Source of the DNA: Sphingomonas sp. G-3-2-10
Lineage (GTDB): Bacteria; Pseudomonadota; Alphaproteobacteria; Sphingomonadales; Sphingomonadaceae
NCBI RefSeq assembly: GCF_012927115.1
Contig: NZ_JABBFY010000001.1
Coordinates: 2,356,001 to 2,420,000 of the forward strand
Length of the DNA: 64,000 nucleotides
Direction: 5' to 3'
The position numbers and the translations under genes were made by a program. The notes beneath the pieces were generated by a model, which made no database searches, was not told the origin of the DNA, and saw only the letters and a list, made by a program, of their open reading frames with translations. This document shows, piece after piece, positions 43,277 through 51,955 of this stretch (positions are counted from its first letter, which is position 1; the number at the start of each line of letters is the position of its first letter).

Positions 43277-44176
43277 ATGGATGCCGCCGGAACCACGCTG
43301 AAGACCGCGCTGGACGACGTCTCGGCCGAGATCGACCGCCAGTTCGATCTGCTGCTGCCGATCCCGGCGGATCCGCGCGCCAACCTGTACCGCGCGATGC
43401 GCCACGCCGCGATCGGCGGGGGCAAGCGGCTCCGCCCGCTGCTGGTGTCCGCCACCGCGCGGATCTTCGGCGTCGACCGTAGCTGCATCGCCCGCGCGGG
43501 CACCGCGATCGAATGCATCCATGTCTATTCGCTGATCCATGACGACCTGCCGGCGATGGACGACGACGATATGCGGCGCGGCAAGCCCACCGTGCATCGC
43601 GCGTTCGACGAAGCGACCGCGATCCTTGCGGGCGATTGCCTCCACGCGCTGGCGTTCGAGATCCTTGCCGACGAAGCGACCCATTCCGATCCGTTCGTCC
43701 GGATCGACCTGAGCGGCGAACTGGCGCGCGCGGCGGGTCCCTCGGGCATGGCGGGCGGGCAGATGATGGACCTCGAAGCCGAGAAATCGAGCTTCGACCT
43801 GCAGACCGTCACCCGGCTTCAGGCGATGAAGACCGGCGCGCTGATCGCCTGCTCGGTCGAGATGGGTGCGATTCTGGGCCGGGTCGCGCCGGAGGGCCGT
43901 ACCGGCCTGCGCGGCTATGCCCGCGATGTCGGCCTCGCCTTCCAGATCGCCGACGACATCCTCGACGCCGAGGGCGACGAAGCGCTGGCCGGCAAGAAGC
44001 TGCGCAAGGATGGCGATGCGGGCAAGGAGACGTTTCTCAGCCTGCTCGGGCCGGAGCGCGCCAAGGAACAGGCGCGGCTGCTGGTCGATCAGGCGATCGC
44101 GCATCTCCACAGTTACGGCCCCGAAGCCGATCTGCTGCGCGACATCGCCCGCTACACGCTGGAGCGCGACCGGTGA
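43277..44176 (+). CDS. ispA: Farnesyl diphosphate synthase
   Basis: The product has 299 residues. It condenses isopentenyl diphosphate with DMAPP and GPP. The first Asp-rich motif is 'HDDLPAMDDDDMRRGKPT' and the second is 'QIADDILDAEGD'; 'IGGGKRLRPLL' is the conserved IPP-binding segment. The start 'MDAAGTTLK' is internal to a longer open frame that overlaps xseB and is not coding. The usual downstream dxs gene is replaced here by a GH25 gene. Confidence 0.93.
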   Translation: MDAAGTTLKTALDDVSAEIDRQFDLLLPIPADPRANLYRAMRHAAIGGGKRLRPLLVSATARIFGVDRSCIARAGTAIECIHVYSLIHDDLPAMDDDDMRRGKPTVHRAFDEATAILAGDCLHALAFEILADEATHSDPFVRIDLSGELARAAGPSGMAGGQMMDLEAEKSSFDLQTVTRLQAMKTGALIACSVEMGAILGRVAPEGRTGLRGYARDVGLAFQIADDILDAEGDEALAGKKLRKDGDAGKETFLSLLGPERAKEQARLLVDQAIAHLHSYGPEADLLRDIARYTLERDR

Positions 44177-44847
44177 CCGCCCGGCGCGCCGCGATCGGCG
44201 CGCTGGTCTTGGTCATGCTGGCGTTGCTCGCATGGCTCTATGCGGTCCACTGGAAGCCGTCGGAAAGCCGCTATCCCCGCCAGGGCATCGACGTGTCGCA
44301 TCATCAGGGCGCGATCGACTGGATCGCGGTGGCCGAAAGCGATCAGGTCGACTTCGCCTATATCAAGGCGACCGAAGGCGGCGATCATCGCGACCGGCGC
44401 TTTCCCGAGAATTGGGCGGGCGCTGGCAGTGCGGAGATTTCGCGCGGGGCCTATCATTTCTTCACATTGTGCACCCCCGGTGACGTGCAGGCGCGAAACT
44501 ATATCGCGACCGTGCCGAAGACGCCGCTGATGCTGCCGCCCGTGATCGACCTCGAATTCGGCGGCAATTGCGAAGGCCGGCCCAGCCCCGACGCGCTGGT
44601 GGTCGAACTGATGATCTTCATCCGCGCAGTCGAGGCGCATTACGGGCAGCAGGTCATTCTCTACCTCACCCGCGAGTTCGACGCGGGCTATGCGATCAGC
44701 ACGCGTGTTCCCCGCCGCCTGTGGCTGCGCGGCCTTGTGTGGGAGCCCAAATGGGGCGCGCGGCCCTGGACGATCTGGCAGGCGTCGAGCTTCCGCAGCG
44801 TGGCCGGGATCAAGGGCCGCGTGGACTGGAACGTGATCCGTCCGTGA
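44173..44847 (+). CDS. Glycoside hydrolase family 25 (lysozyme-like) protein
   Basis: The product has 224 residues. GTG at 44173 overlaps the ispA stop by four bases. A single N-terminal membrane anchor ('AIGALVLVMLALLAWLYAV') is followed by the GH25 barrel: 'GIDVSHHQGAIDW', 'FAYIKATEGGDH', 'YHFFTLC' and the catalytic 'VIDLEFGG'. It would cleave the MurNAc-GlcNAc bond of peptidoglycan on the periplasmic side. It may take part in wall turnover rather than lysis. Confidence 0.88.
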   Translation: MTARRAAIGALVLVMLALLAWLYAVHWKPSESRYPRQGIDVSHHQGAIDWIAVAESDQVDFAYIKATEGGDHRDRRFPENWAGAGSAEISRGAYHFFTLCTPGDVQARNYIATVPKTPLMLPPVIDLEFGGNCEGRPSPDALVVELMIFIRAVEAHYGQQVILYLTREFDAGYAISTRVPRRLWLRGLVWEPKWGARPWTIWQASSFRSVAGIKGRVDWNVIRP

Positions 44848-44927
44848 CCGGGCGCGCTTGACGCGCGCTTGACACCGGGCCTTCGCAGTCGCAGCAACGC
44901 GGTCCCGCAGCGGCAAAGGCCCAAGAC

Positions 44928-45431
44928 ATGACCATGCGCATCGGCGTCTATCCCGGCACCTTCGATCCGGTCACCCTCGGCCATATGGATATCATCCGCC
45001 GCGGCGCGAAGCTGGTCGACAAGCTGGTGATCGGCGTGACCACCAATCCTTCCAAATCGCCGATGTTCACGCTCGACGAGCGGATGGCGATGGTCGCCCG
45101 CGAAACCGCGGATATCGACGGGATCGACGTGGTCAGCTTCGATTCGCTGCTGATGGATTTTGCGGTGCGATCCAACGCCAGCGTGATCGTGCGCGGCCTG
45201 CGCGCCGTTGCCGATTTCGAATATGAGTATCAGATGGCGGGGATGAACCAGCAGCTCAATGCGCGGATCGAAACCGTCTTCCTGATGGCCGACGTCTCGC
45301 TTCAGCCGATCGCCAGCCGGCTGGTGAAGGAAATCGCCCTCTATGGCGGCGCGATCCACAAGTTCGTGCCCCACGCGGTCGAAGCCGATGTGGTAAAGCG
45401 CGTTTCCGAACTGGGACTGAAGGGCTCGTAA
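44928..45431 (+). CDS. coaD: Phosphopantetheine adenylyltransferase
   Basis: The product has 167 residues, catalysing the fourth step of coenzyme A synthesis. 'GVYPGTFDPVTLGHMDII' holds the nucleotide-binding TxGH-like motif, 'VIVRGLRAVADFEYEYQM' is the conserved RGLR loop, and 'LQPIASRLVKEIA' replaces the usual SSS-V-RE motif. The ATG at 44928 was chosen; one two codons later is possible. Confidence 0.93.
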   Translation: MTMRIGVYPGTFDPVTLGHMDIIRRGAKLVDKLVIGVTTNPSKSPMFTLDERMAMVARETADIDGIDVVSFDSLLMDFAVRSNASVIVRGLRAVADFEYEYQMAGMNQQLNARIETVFLMADVSLQPIASRLVKEIALYGGAIHKFVPHAVEADVVKRVSELGLKGS

Positions 45432-45502
45432 GAGCGGGCTTTGAGCCGCCACATTCTTCGACTAGACCCGCGCCTGACCCGATTTTGGGAATTGGAGAGT
45501 CG

Positions 45503-46210
45503 ATGCGTTTCGCTGCCGCACTGGTCGCCCTGACCGCCCTGTTCGCCATCACCCCCGCTGCCGCGCAGAAAGCGCCCAAGCCGACCGCCGAGCCGCTCAG
45601 GGGTGTCGCTGCGACGGAGGTTCAGCCGCAGGCGGTGCTGACCGCGCAGGATCCCGAGAATACCTGGGTGCTCGATCTGTCGTCGGGCGGCCGCGTCACC
45701 ATCCGCCTGCGCCCCGATGTCGCGCCGAAGATGGTCGAGCGGATCAAGCTGCTCACCCGTCGGGGCTTCTACAATAATGTGATCTTCCACCGCGTGATCG
45801 ACGCTCCCGAATCGATGGCCCAGTCGGGCGATCCCAAGGGCAACGGCACCGGCGGCTCCGACCTTCCCGACCTGCCCGCCGAGTTCAACAATCTGCCCCA
45901 CGTCCGCGGCGCCGTGTCGGCTGCGCGCACCAAGGAGCCGGATACGGCGAACAGCCAGTTCTTCATCATGTTCGGCCCGCGCCTTGCCTTCGATCACAAC
46001 TATACGGTGTTCGGCCGGGTGAGCTCGGGCATGGAGTGGGTCGACAAGATCGAGCGCGGCGAACCGCCGGTAAACCCGACGCGGATCGTCCACGCCTATA
46101 TCGCCGCCGACAATCCCCCGCCCTATGCCAACGCGCCGGCCCCGGCACGGACCGCGCTGCCCGCGGGCGAGACCGAGGTCACGCTGCCGACGTCGACGCC
46201 GCGCAACTGA
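45503..46210 (+). CDS. Exported peptidyl-prolyl cis-trans isomerase (cyclophilin)
   Basis: The product has 235 residues. The signal peptide '[21 protein letters not shown]' follows GGAGAG; an in-frame TTG six codons up is unlikely. The cyclophilin core contains '[13 protein letters not shown]', '[14 protein letters not shown]', '[20 protein letters not shown]' and '[14 protein letters not shown]', with Arg/Phe/Gln active-site residues conserved. It acts in the periplasm. It ends 22 bp before queA. Confidence 0.9.
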   Translation: MRFAAALVALTALFAITPAAAQKAPKPTAEPLRGVAATEVQPQAVLTAQDPENTWVLDLSSGGRVTIRLRPDVAPKMVERIKLLTRRGFYNNVIFHRVIDAPESMAQSGDPKGNGTGGSDLPDLPAEFNNLPHVRGAVSAARTKEPDTANSQFFIMFGPRLAFDHNYTVFGRVSSGMEWVDKIERGEPPVNPTRIVHAYIAADNPPPYANAPAPARTALPAGETEVTLPTSTPRN

Positions 46211-46232
46211 CGCTGCCGGAGGGCTTCGGCCC

Positions 46233-47258
46233 GTGAATGTCGATCTGTTCGATTTCGATCTGCCCGCCGAGCGCATCGCGCTGAGGCCGGCATCGCCGCG
46301 CGATTCGGCGCGGATGCTGGTGCTCGCCGATGGCGCGACGCGCGACGCGAGCGTCGCCGATCTGCCCGCCATGCTGCGCGCGGGCGATCTGCTGGTGTTC
46401 AACGACACCCGCGTGATCCCGGCGCAACTGGAAGGCATGCGCGGCGAGGCGAAGATCGGCGCGACGCTGCACAAGCGCGAAGGGCCGCGCCGCTGGCGCG
46501 CGTTCATCCGCAATTCGCGGCGGCTGCGAGAAGGCGATACGATCGATTTTGGCGCGGGTGTCACTGCCACCGCCAGCGACCGGGCAGAGGATGGCAGCTT
46601 CGCGCTCGACTTCGCCGGAGACGAGCCGGTCGAATTGCTGCTCGAACGCTGCGGGCGGATGCCCTTGCCGCCCTATATCGCCTCGAAGCGCCCGACCGAT
46701 GCGCGCGACGCCGACGATTACCAGACGATGTTCGCCGACCGGCCCGGCGCGGTTGCCGCGCCGACCGCGGCACTGCACTTCACGCCCGGACTGCTGGCGG
46801 CGCTCGACGCTGCCGGGATCGGCCACGCCACGCTGACGCTGCATGTCGGCGCGGGCACTTTCCTGCCGGTCAAGGCCGAGGACACCGACGCGCACAGGAT
46901 GCATGCCGAATGGGGCCGCATCGACGCCGCGACCGCCGACCGGCTGAACGCGGTGCGCGCATCGGGGGGGCGGGTGATCGCAGTCGGCACTACCAGCCTG
47001 CGCCTGATCGAGAGCGCGAGCGGCGAGGATGACCTGATCCGCCCGTTCGAAGGCGACACGTCGATCTTCATCACGCCCGGCTATCGCTTCAAGGGCGTGG
47101 ACGGGCTGATCACCAACTTCCATCTGCCGCGATCGACCCTGTTCATGCTGGTCTCGGCGCTGATGGGGCTGGAGCGGATGAAAGCGGCTTACGCTTATGC
47201 CATCGAAAATGAGTACCGGTTCTACTCTTACGGAGATGCGTCGCTGCTTCTTCCGTAA
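46233..47258 (+). CDS. queA: S-adenosylmethionine:tRNA ribosyltransferase-isomerase, chimeric 3' end
   Basis: The product has 341 residues and makes epoxyqueuosine on tRNA. The start is GTG with GGAGG ten bases upstream. Family text includes '[20 protein letters not shown]', '[21 protein letters not shown]' and '[13 protein letters not shown] [15 protein letters not shown]'. The last 39 codons matter: up to 47180 they match the host, after which 26 codons with lower GC come from the integrated island, ending '[14 protein letters not shown]'. The original tail lies at 59688-59807. The recoded tail is in frame and conservative, so the protein is probably active. Confidence 0.95.
   Translation: MNVDLFDFDLPAERIALRPASPRDSARMLVLADGATRDASVADLPAMLRAGDLLVFNDTRVIPAQLEGMRGEAKIGATLHKREGPRRWRAFIRNSRRLREGDTIDFGAGVTATASDRAEDGSFALDFAGDEPVELLLERCGRMPLPPYIASKRPTDARDADDYQTMFADRPGAVAAPTAALHFTPGLLAALDAAGIGHATLTLHVGAGTFLPVKAEDTDAHRMHAEWGRIDAATADRLNAVRASGGRVIAVGTTSLRLIESASGEDDLIRPFEGDTSIFITPGYRFKGVDGLITNFHLPRSTLFMLVSALMGLERMKAAYAYAIENEYRFYSYGDASLLLP
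47139..47180 (+). repeat. attL, 42-bp direct repeat within queA
   Basis: It begins 'CTGTTCATGCTGGTCTCGGC' and ends 'GGCTGGAGCGGATG'. It encodes '[14 protein letters not shown]' of QueA and is identical to 59688-59729. The bases on its outer side differ between copies (C against T), and those on its inner side diverge in synonymous and conservative positions. Confidence 0.88.
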
Positions 47259-47401
47259 AGCGCTTTCGGTGGGTGGCCGTTGGGCGTCCTAGGGGAAGGG
47301 CCCTTTCTGGCTGTGATATGGCTGCAGATCTGCAACCTAATAGCCATTGTTGCGACCGAAAACGTGTGCAATATGGTATCTACACTCTTCTGGGGCGGCG
47401 A

Positions 47402-48901
47402 ATGCAGAGTTTTAAGACGGTCTATTTCGCTGATTATCCGTGCCCACCGGAGGGGCGTTCGGGCCTGACAGTGCCTTTTGCAGCCACGGAGCTCCGCCTG
47501 TTTGAAGCTGTATCTCGATTAAGTAGCCATGCAATCAGATGCGCGATTGGGCATCAGCAATTCACCGAGGTGCAAGCGGCGGCGGCACGGACCGGCACCA
47601 CTACCTCAGGATACGTCAAAGAGCGTCTTCGCACCGCCATTAATCCCAGTGACCTCATAGGTGATGGTTTCGATGCAGCGGTGCAATCCACTTTTGTCGG
47701 GGGAAGGGGAAGCCCGCTACATGACTGGTTTCCTTATCTAGAAGGCTACTCCCCGGCATTCGTTCGGACGATCCTTGCGGCCCACGCTCCCGACGCAATA
47801 AAAATTCTCGATCCGTTTTGTGGCTCTGGCACCACAGCCCTCACAGCGGCTTCGTTGGGACTTCGGGGCACCTATTGCGAGGTCAATCCAGTTTGCAGAC
47901 AGATTATTGAAGCAAAAGCGAACGCGCTACGGCTACCGTCTTCCGCCAAACATCGGGTCGCTGAGAATCTGGAGCGACTGGCCGAAACCCTTGCAGGTCA
48001 GGTTGACCTTTCTCTGCCTGCAGCAGAACTGCGAGATGCGTTTGGACGGGCTTTCGGTGTCCGACCCTTCTTTTCCGATGATATCTTCAGTGAGGTGCTA
48101 GGACTTCGCACTTTGCTCGACGGCGTACGCCAAGATGATACACTGCTCGCCGAATTGGCAGAGGTCGCCGTGCTTGGCTGCCTTGTGCAGAATTCGCTGC
48201 TAGTCCGTCGCGGGGATCTGCGGTTTCGGACTGAAGCGGAGTTAAGGCGCAGCAAGCCAAATCTGCTCGGCGATGTCGTTCGGCGGCTTCGAATGATCGC
48301 GAGCGACCTCCTTGACGTGGAAAATGTTTCTGGAGTGGTTGAGCTTGCGACACCGGATATTCGTGATTTGGATCCGGATCGCCACGGGCGCTTTGATGCG
48401 ATCGTCACCAGCCCCCCCTATCTCAACGGAACCAACTATTTTCGCAATACCAAGATAGAACTTTGGTTCGCTCGTCATTTGCGCGGGAAAGCGGACCTCC
48501 GATCATTCCGTGACGCGGCAATCACTTCTGGGATCAACGATGTTACGAATAGCAAAACAAGCGCTCGCTCCTTGCCGTCGAGCGCGCGGCTGAAGCGTAC
48601 CTTGGGGTCTTTGGAGGCATCGGCATACGATCAGCGTATCCCCAAAATGGTAGCTTCCTATTTTGCGGAGATGGATGAGGCAGCAGCCTGCCTACATCGC
48701 GTTTCTTCCCCTGGAACGTGCGTCGCAATTGATCTCGGCGACTCTTGCTACGGCGACGTCCACGTTGCGACCGACATCATTCTTCGAGAATTTATGATCC
48801 AACGTGGGTTTGATTTCTTGGATGAAGTCGTCCTCCGAGAGAGGGCTTCCCGGTCTGGACGCGGCCTTCGACAGACCCTCCAAATTTTCAAGGCATCATG
48901 A
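47402..48901 (+). CDS. DNA methyltransferase, first of a pair
   Basis: The product has 499 residues. The SAM-binding motif I is 'ILDPFCGSGTT' (about 135-145) and the catalytic motif IV is 'IVTSPPYLNGTNYF' (about 334-347), an order (I before IV) and an SPPY tetrad fitting an exocyclic amino methyltransferase, N4-cytosine or N6-adenine. About 190 residues between the two motifs probably hold the target-recognition part. The start ATG follows GGGGCGG; longer frames upstream are poor. GC is clearly lower than the host. It overlaps the next methyltransferase by four bases. Confidence 0.85.
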   Translation: MQSFKTVYFADYPCPPEGRSGLTVPFAATELRLFEAVSRLSSHAIRCAIGHQQFTEVQAAAARTGTTTSGYVKERLRTAINPSDLIGDGFDAAVQSTFVGGRGSPLHDWFPYLEGYSPAFVRTILAAHAPDAIKILDPFCGSGTTALTAASLGLRGTYCEVNPVCRQIIEAKANALRLPSSAKHRVAENLERLAETLAGQVDLSLPAAELRDAFGRAFGVRPFFSDDIFSEVLGLRTLLDGVRQDDTLLAELAEVAVLGCLVQNSLLVRRGDLRFRTEAELRRSKPNLLGDVVRRLRMIASDLLDVENVSGVVELATPDIRDLDPDRHGRFDAIVTSPPYLNGTNYFRNTKIELWFARHLRGKADLRSFRDAAITSGINDVTNSKTSARSLPSSARLKRTLGSLEASAYDQRIPKMVASYFAEMDEAAACLHRVSSPGTCVAIDLGDSCYGDVHVATDIILREFMIQRGFDFLDEVVLRERASRSGRGLRQTLQIFKAS

Positions 48902-50058
48902 AAATGTATCGTTCAGATACCTTGCGAGTAGCGCCGAAAGTGCCCCGCGCTTGGGACGATTTCTCGCGGAAGCTCCCGCATCAGACAGGTGAACGCGCCA
49001 AACGCAATTGGGGGCACGCTTGGCATTCGCTTTGTTCTTATCAGGGGAAATTAAAGCCAGCCATTGCTAATAGCTTGGTTGTCGCGCTTCTTCCTAGTGC
49101 GGGCGGAAGACTACTTGATCCGTTTTCTGGCGTGGGCACCATCCCGTTAGAGGCCAGGCTCTTGGGTCATCGTGCCTTTGGCTTCGACATAAGCCCTGCA
49201 GCGATAGCTATTTCGCGGGCTAAACTTGAGGAAGTTGACCCAGCTTTGGCGCTCGCTGAGATCGATGCTCTCGATCGTTGGATTCAGACGACCCGACCCG
49301 GTGACGATGTGCATGTCGCGGGGAGTATTCGCTTTAACGGCCCGGTTGAGACCTATTTTCACCACGAGACCTTTTCAGAAATCCTTGCCGCGCGTTCGTA
49401 CTTCCGCGAGCATGGTTTCGCCAACGCAGAGCGTTCGCTCGTCCTCGGTTGTCTCCTCCATATTCTGCATGGAAACCGGCCATACGCGCTTTCCCGCCGG
49501 TCGCACCCCATCACGCCGTTCGCGCCCACGGGTGCGTTTGAGAGGCGTGCCTTAATCCCTCGGCTCAGGACTAAGGTCGAGCGGGTACTGGAAGCCGGAG
49601 CAATAGCTGCAACCGGATCGGCAATTTACGATCAGGATGCAACATCAACTTGGCCGTCCGAAGTCGATAGTTTAGATGCCATCATTACGTCGCCGCCGTT
49701 CTTTGATAGTACCCGTTTCTACTCTGCAAACTGGATGCGTTTGTGGTTTGCAGGTTGGACGGCTGAGGACTTTTCGATTCAGCCTAACCGTTTCGTTGAG
49801 CGCCGTCAGAAGGTTGATTTCAGCGTATACGAGCCGATCTTTCGACAGGCGGCGGAAAGGCTCAAGCCGAATGGATATTTGGCACTGCATCTAGGTAAAA
49901 GCGCGAAATGCGACATGGCCGATGCCCTCATCGCTATTGGAAGGCGCCAGTTACGGCTAGTGCATGTTTTCTCGGAAGATGTTGGGCACTGTGAAAGCCA
50001 CGGTATTCGGGACAAGGGTGCCGTGACCGACCATCAATATGTTCTGTTTGCACGCTGA
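48898..50058 (+). CDS. DNA methyltransferase, second of a pair
   Basis: The product has 386 residues. Motif I is 'LLDPFSGVGTIPLEA' (about 72-86) and motif IV is 'IITSPPFFDSTRFYSANWMR' (about 262-281). The stretch after motif IV ('RFYSANWMRLWFA') resembles the same part of the first methyltransferase ('NYFRNTKIELWFA'), so the two may be diverged paralogues, one per strand of an asymmetric site. The ATGA overlap with the first gene means coupled translation. It ends 24 bp from the convergent endonuclease gene. Confidence 0.85.
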   Translation: MKMYRSDTLRVAPKVPRAWDDFSRKLPHQTGERAKRNWGHAWHSLCSYQGKLKPAIANSLVVALLPSAGGRLLDPFSGVGTIPLEARLLGHRAFGFDISPAAIAISRAKLEEVDPALALAEIDALDRWIQTTRPGDDVHVAGSIRFNGPVETYFHHETFSEILAARSYFREHGFANAERSLVLGCLLHILHGNRPYALSRRSHPITPFAPTGAFERRALIPRLRTKVERVLEAGAIAATGSAIYDQDATSTWPSEVDSLDAIITSPPFFDSTRFYSANWMRLWFAGWTAEDFSIQPNRFVERRQKVDFSVYEPIFRQAAERLKPNGYLALHLGKSAKCDMADALIAIGRRQLRLVHVFSEDVGHCESHGIRDKGAVTDHQYVLFAR

Positions 50059-50082
50059 CAGTAGGATGTCGCGCGCTGACGT

Positions 50083-51468
50083 TTAAGGTTCGAAAGCCAT
50101 TGCCTGAGGCAACCAGCTGCTGCGAGCAATTGAATACTGTGCCGTGTTGGTTTCGATAGCCTGAAGGCAGCTAGCAGGATTTTGGATTGCAAACAGTTCT
50201 GGTGAGTCGAGAATTTTTTCAACGACTACCAATAAGTAATTGTCGCCGTGGTGATGAGCTGCGGCGTTCTCCATCTCCGTCAAAACGACGCTCGTCCCCA
50301 CTCCCGTGAAGCTTTTCACCTCGACAACGAACGCCTGCTCTCCCTTTCGGACCCACAAATCGAAGCCGTAGCCCCGCTTCCTACTGTAAAACACAACTGC
50401 CCAGCCAGCGGACTTAAACATTTTGGCAACCAAAAGCTCGGCTTCCAGCCCGCCGTTGGATGGCGAGGCCGCTGGCGGAAGCAGCAATTCGGGAGGAGCA
50501 ACGTTCGCGGGAATTAGGAGCTTTGACCGTTGTCGCGGCGCTCGTGGCGCTGTAGTAGGGACGCGTTTCGCTACTACTTCAGTGACTTGAGCCTTAGGCG
50601 CTGCTCCAGCCGGAGCCACGGCATTCTTGCCGCTGTCCGCAGGCACTGCCGGAGCCGAATCATTACTGCTGACGAACTCTTTAGTGAGCCATAGCGCGTT
50701 GCCATCGCGTTCCGCCGAAGCTCCAAGCGAAAACAGCGAGAAGGTATGCCGCGCAACGTCTCGCCAGTTGAGATATGCCTTGTTCTTGTTCTTCCCCGTG
50801 CCTTCAGCGGGGATCCGCTGTGAAACATGCGCGAGCAATTGAGTGCGCCGAGCCAAACTCAGATTGCGAAATGACATAATCATTTCAGCGGCCTGCTCAA
50901 TCTCTCCATCATTCCTGATTCTTGATACGAATAAGTCAAACTCATCCATATCAATATAACTCGATGTCTTGGACATCACGTCCAAAACAGCCGGATAAGG
51001 CGTCACGTCAAATTCAGAATATTGTTCGCAGCGTCCTTCACTAAACCAAGGTTCGCGACAAAATCTGATCGCCAATAGAATGCGTTCGAAAACATCAACT
51101 GGGTCGTCGGCCCTTGCAAGCGCACGGCCAGCGGCAGTCAAACGTATTGTTTGCCAAGAGGGCGGCGAAAGGCGTTCGATCAAGCCAAGAGGCTGATCCA
51201 TGGCGAGAAAGTAATGCCGCTTAATATTCATAGCGGGCTGGTTGTCGATGCCGACAATGTCACCGATCTCCGAAAAATGCTGATCGGTGAGAGTGATTTC
51301 CTGGTTACCTGCCACATCGGAAAGGTAGCGTGTCACTTCTAAGATTTTTGCTGCCGTCAAATGCACGCGAGTGATGAGCCACCAGCCGCGATCTCCGCGA
51401 TCTGATTGATCAAGCCGAGTGATTATAGCTTGTTCGAGAGCGTCAAAGCTCAACAAAATTGGCCCCAT
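50083..51468 (-). CDS. Putative restriction endonuclease, PD-(D/E)XK fold
   Basis: The product has 461 residues in two parts. The N-terminal 260 residues look like a winged-helix DNA-binding region ('WWLITRVHLTAAKILEVTRY', 'DEFDLFVSRI'), then a Pro/Ala-rich linker (about 268-335). The C-terminal domain has Glu342 in 'GGLEAELLVAKMF', Asp370 in 'YGFDLW' and Glu383-x-Lys385 in 'FVVEVKSFTG', the PD-(D/E)XK catalytic set, similar to Mrr or DUF3883-type nucleases. The layout recalls type IIS enzymes. It is the target partner of the two methyltransferases. AT-rich codon use marks it as foreign. Confidence 0.78.
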   Translation of the reverse strand: MGPILLSFDALEQAIITRLDQSDRGDRGWWLITRVHLTAAKILEVTRYLSDVAGNQEITLTDQHFSEIGDIVGIDNQPAMNIKRHYFLAMDQPLGLIERLSPPSWQTIRLTAAGRALARADDPVDVFERILLAIRFCREPWFSEGRCEQYSEFDVTPYPAVLDVMSKTSSYIDMDEFDLFVSRIRNDGEIEQAAEMIMSFRNLSLARRTQLLAHVSQRIPAEGTGKNKNKAYLNWRDVARHTFSLFSLGASAERDGNALWLTKEFVSSNDSAPAVPADSGKNAVAPAGAAPKAQVTEVVAKRVPTTAPRAPRQRSKLLIPANVAPPELLLPPAASPSNGGLEAELLVAKMFKSAGWAVVFYSRKRGYGFDLWVRKGEQAFVVEVKSFTGVGTSVVLTEMENAAAHHHGDNYLLVVVEKILDSPELFAIQNPASCLQAIETNTAQYSIARSSWLPQAMAFEP

Positions 51469-51642
51469 GGATTCGCTTTAACGTGGGTGTCGTGTGTCGC
51501 AGTGGCAGCATAGCGAGAGCGTTCGCCTGCGCACAACTCTTCAAACATTGTTTCACGATGAATCATCATTAAATGCTTCCCAGAGAAACCCACGTTTCTT
51601 AGCCGCGGGGCAAAGAGACCATCTTATACGAAGGGCGTCCAG

Positions 51643-51858
51643 CTAGTCTGCACAGACTTCTAGGAGCTGCGCAGGGTGGCCCCCTAGAGCTGCCGCCAAT
51701 CTGCCTAACGCACGCACAGATGGGTTCCGAGTGCCTCGTTCGAGGTCGCTGACGTAACTCCGCTCCATCTCGACTTCGAGAGCCAGCGCTTCCTGCGTCA
51801 TGCCTCTCAGCCTCCGATAACGGCGGACATTCACACCCAGGAGCTGAACCACGTCCAT
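51643..51858 (-). CDS. XRE-type HTH regulator, probable restriction controller (C) protein
   Basis: The product has 71 residues, the size of C proteins. The HTH is 'LRGMTQEALALEVEMERSYV' followed by 'SDLERGTRNPSVRAL', classic Cro/C1 type. It lies directly upstream of the endonuclease gene on the same strand (174 bp apart), as C genes do, and divergent from a secreted-protein gene. A perfect-looking 17-bp palindrome sits 18 bp before its start. It probably delays endonuclease expression until methylation is complete (inference). Confidence 0.78.
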   Translation of the reverse strand: MDVVQLLGVNVRRYRRLRGMTQEALALEVEMERSYVSDLERGTRNPSVRALGRLAAALGGHPAQLLEVCAD

Positions 51859-51875
51859 GCTCGGATGTGGCCGTA

Positions 51876-51892
51876 AGGCGCATATAGCGCCT
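51876..51892. promoter_or_regulatory. Candidate operator (C-box) of the HTH regulator
   Basis: 'AGGCGCATATAGCGCCT' is an inverted repeat with 6-bp arms around an AT centre, located 18-34 bp upstream of the HTH start and close to 'GTATAC' (51893-51898), a possible -10 overlap. This is the expected place for autoregulation. Confidence 0.5.
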
Positions 51893-51955
51893 GTATACCA
51901 ATCGTGTCATTTTGCGGTGAGGCACGGCCGCTTTCCACAAATCGAGGGGACAGAA

